Shown here one piece after another: positions 61,701 to 64,000 of a DNA stretch of 64,000 nt. The number at the start of each line of letters is the position of its first letter. Position 1 is the first letter of the stretch. The position numbers and the translations under genes were made by a program. This stretch comes from Gymnogyps californianus. Its lineage: Eukaryota; Chordata; Aves; Accipitriformes; Cathartidae. The DNA is taken from NCBI RefSeq assembly GCF_018139145.2, contig NC_059471.1:80994520-81058519 (forward strand), written 5' to 3'. A model generated the notes under the pieces. It ran no database searches and had not been told where the DNA came from. It saw nothing but the letters and a program-made list of their open reading frames with translations.

Positions 61701-64000
61701 TGTGTTCTGAATTTGGATATGGATCATAGCTGCTGTTAAGAAATGGATAGCTGCTTGGAAGACTTGGCTGCTTGTGTGGAACTGTTTCAGCAGTTCCTGA
61801 GCAGCCAGACAAGTTACATGAGAGCTGCAATTGGACGTAGCATTTTATTTTATGTTTCAACATACTAAGCCAATATTTCTTAGCTGTTTTGGTTTTTGGG
61901 AGTATGATAAAGGAGAAAAACAAAAGTATGTTATTTCTCTGTTGTTGCTTGTTAGTAAATGTTTATTGTTTCTAGAATTGTGAAAGGAGGTTAGAGGGTG
62001 TCCTCAGGTATGTTTCTTGTAGGTGTTTGTAGGCAATATAAACTTCTGTTACTTCTTCTAAGTCAACAAATCGTATAGGTTATCTCGTACTCATACATGT
62101 AGCTTCACATACATTTTGCATCACGAAATCTAATTGTTCAGGGTTTTCATGGCCACCTGCCCTATTAGCATTACATGTAGTGGCAAATACGTTGTGTACG
62201 ATGAACAGTTTTCATCTAGTAAATATATAATACCCTGCCCATCAGAAAAGGTTTAGTGAGATTTTAAAAAATGTAAAGGGACTGTCTAGCATGAAAAAGT
62301 AAATTCTTTTTGGTTTAGAGTCAATTGATTCAAGGTAGTGCACAACACAGGACATGATGATCTGAAACGCTGTAGGAAACAATCATTCCATTCAGGTTTT
62401 GGGTGCCAAAATAGAATGCTCTTGCATTCTGGTCAATCCACTGAGTTTTTAGAGCGTTATTTCCATTTTTCCTGAATGTTTTTCTTCAGCACGAGGTCGC
62501 AAGAGAGATAGATAGCTGATACCACTGACTTTTCTTGACCCACGTAAGGAAGGGCTGTAACGTGGCTGTAAAACAAGGGCAGTTAGGGACTGAGGAATAG
62601 GATGGCTGATGAAGTTACTGTCTATGCTGCCCTGTTGCACAGATATTAGAGTTGCTTTTTAACCAGCTCCTAAAGCACTGTAGCTTACAGAGTGGGGTTA
62701 AAAGGAATCTCCATCAGCTTGTTTGCCACGCTGTAAACAGTGGCAAACCATGGCTCAGGAGGTGGTGTTCGACCAATAACTCAAATATTTGTGGGAGTGA
62801 CATGCTTGTCAGCTGTCTCAGCATAGGTTGTCCAGGTTTGTAATACCATGTGTTAAAGGCAGTTAACACTTGTTTCTATAAAAAAAAAATAAATTAAAAA
62901 ATCATCTAATAACACAATTTTTTTCCCCACACTTAAAGATGTTGATTCATTGCTGTAGCTGGCTAATGCCATCCTGTGCCTTCTGTTTTGCACATTGATG
63001 TATGCTGTGTTGGCTTATGTTACTGTAAAATTAATTGAAGCAAATACACTGATTTGACACTATTAACACTTTCATATGCGTATTTGCAGTTGTTTTAAAA
63101 AAAAGAATGAAATTTTCTGCAAAACACAGTGTGGTCTTAAAAAGACTGAATTTCAAGTGACCTTTAGAAGAGCTGGTGCTGTTACTTCCTTGCTGTAGGG
63201 TAGTATTTTATTTCTAAGGGAAACGTATCCCAGCGATGACTCTGAATACAAGTTACCTTCTTTAAGTCTTTGTCCTGAGCACAGATTCTCATTTGTGCAA
63301 GTTTCTGTCTGGCCATCCGTATTGTGGATTTATTTTAATGAAGGATTGAGTACATGTTCAGTAAGTTGTTTTATTAAGAACTTGAGGTTAAGTTATGCAG
63401 TAGAATGAAGATATATCATTTGGATTAAGAAAGAAGTTATAAGGAGTTTTTATCTTGAAAAGATACATATAGTTTGGTGAACTTTGTTGTACTTTTGACT
63501 AAGCAGTCGGTATGTAATTTGTTATTTCAAAATCCAGCTCGTTTTTATGACTTGGCTACTTGAGAAGAGCTGAGTCCGTAATAGAGGACGGACAGTGAGG
63601 AAAACCATGGTGTACTCCAGAGTGCTGTAACAGGGGGTCCAGAGTTCATGGTGGCATTTGCTGCAAACAGCCCGTGCCTGGCTGGCATGTGCTGCCACGA
63701 GGTGAGGCTGCGTGGGTCTAGCTGGTGCACGGCTGTTTCTGAACCGTGGAGGAAGCTCCTTGCTTCAGCAGCCGGGCAGAGTGTGCCTGACGTGTCCCTG
63801 CCCTGCTTTGTGGGGTGGGAAGCAGTGGCTGCTGAGGAGGGGGGTGCTCTCTTCAGGGCAGCCTGCTTGGAGGAGCCGGGTGGGTTGGGGCTGCTGGGGA
63901 GTCGTGGCACGGCTGGGTGGCCACAGAGCCTTTCTGTGTCTCAGAGAAGGTCCTGCAGACCCGGAGCGCACTACTGCCCTGGCCCGAGCTATGGTGGTGG
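55791..64000. other. Intron 1, distal part in window
   Basis: AT- and T-rich non-coding DNA. The largest open frame in this AT-rich part is 135 codons on the - strand (61516-61923), with no recognisable motif and composition like its surroundings. The last 400 bases (from about 63590) become clearly GC-rich with G-runs on the + strand (gaggaggggggtgctctc, gccgggtgggttgggg); the frames across it are unrecognised. This could be the start of another patch, repeat or regulatory region cut by the window edge. Confidence 0.45.
59500..59556. repeat. (TG)n(TA)n(CA)n microsatellite
   Basis: atgtgtgtatatatatacac followed by atatatgcacacatacatac and acatatgtatatat. The TG-TA-CA order makes the tract nearly self-complementary and able to form a cruciform. 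Confidence 0.85.

Larger units (their letters stand above)
30753..64000 (+). other. WWC3: WWC3 intron 1 (runs past the window edge)
   Basis: The intron starts at a consensus GTAAGG donor. I looked on the + strand for the next family exon (second WW domain with a DELPLGWE-like start and a QIEDPR end) and did not find it, so the intron is at least 33 kb. Its sequence shows more T than A and more G than C on the + strand (hand count for 43081-43140: T 24, A 12, G 14, C 10), which fits transcription in this direction. Candidate alternative exons, repeats and a large hairpin inside it are listed separately. Confidence 0.75.

Noticed and set aside
61516..61923. 135-codon - strand frame in intron 1
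   Set aside because: Longest frame in the AT-rich part, but base composition equals the flanks and no motif is recognisable. One such frame in tens of kilobases is expected by chance.
30753..64000. Second WW-domain exon of WWC3 within the window
   Set aside because: I searched by eye for its conserved GDELPxGWE and QIEDPR coding patterns on the + strand and found none.

Overview
This window looks like vertebrate nuclear DNA from a sauropsid, most likely a bird. It is AT-leaning with sharp CpG islands and very long stretches without coding sequence. Interspersed repeats are few, and the recognisable ones are worn CR1-type LINE 3' ends and MIR-like SINE fragments. There are no operons, tRNA or rRNA genes, CRISPR arrays or intact mobile elements.

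Only one protein-coding exon can be called firmly. It is the first coding exon of a WWC-family (KIBRA-like) Hippo-pathway scaffold gene, best matched to WWC3, at 30544-30752 on the + strand. It lies inside a CpG island of about 1.5 kb (about 29.68-31.17 kb). It encodes a Gly/Arg/Gln-rich N-terminus and the first WW domain, and it ends at a consensus 5' splice site in phase 2. The exon for the second WW domain was not found, so everything from 30753 to the right edge is read as part of intron 1.

About 21 kb upstream, at 8614-9245 on the + strand, is a broken single-exon reading frame whose pieces, spread over three frames, line up with a claudin from TM1 to TM4 and look most like CLDN34. In mammals CLDN34 lies upstream of WWC3 in the same orientation, so the two identifications support each other. 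The rest of the left 29 kb is intergenic. It holds a second, unassigned CpG island at 12.04-12.66 kb, old CR1/MIR pieces, and two copies of an unidentified dispersed repeat.

Odd features: a perfect 55-bp inverted repeat with a 2-nt spacer lies 78 nt after the WWC3 splice donor. Two short upstream ORFs lie in the presumed WWC3 leader. Inside intron 1, a CpG-bearing open stretch at 52133-52321 is bounded by splice-like sites, is 189 nt long, and is in phase with exon 1, so it could be an unannotated cassette or alternative first exon. The intron also has a C28 homopolymer next to G10, an eight-tract G-quadruplex motif, and a visible excess of T over A and G over C on the coding strand, as expected for a transcribed intron. 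Nothing here was checked by database search; family assignments come from motif recognition.
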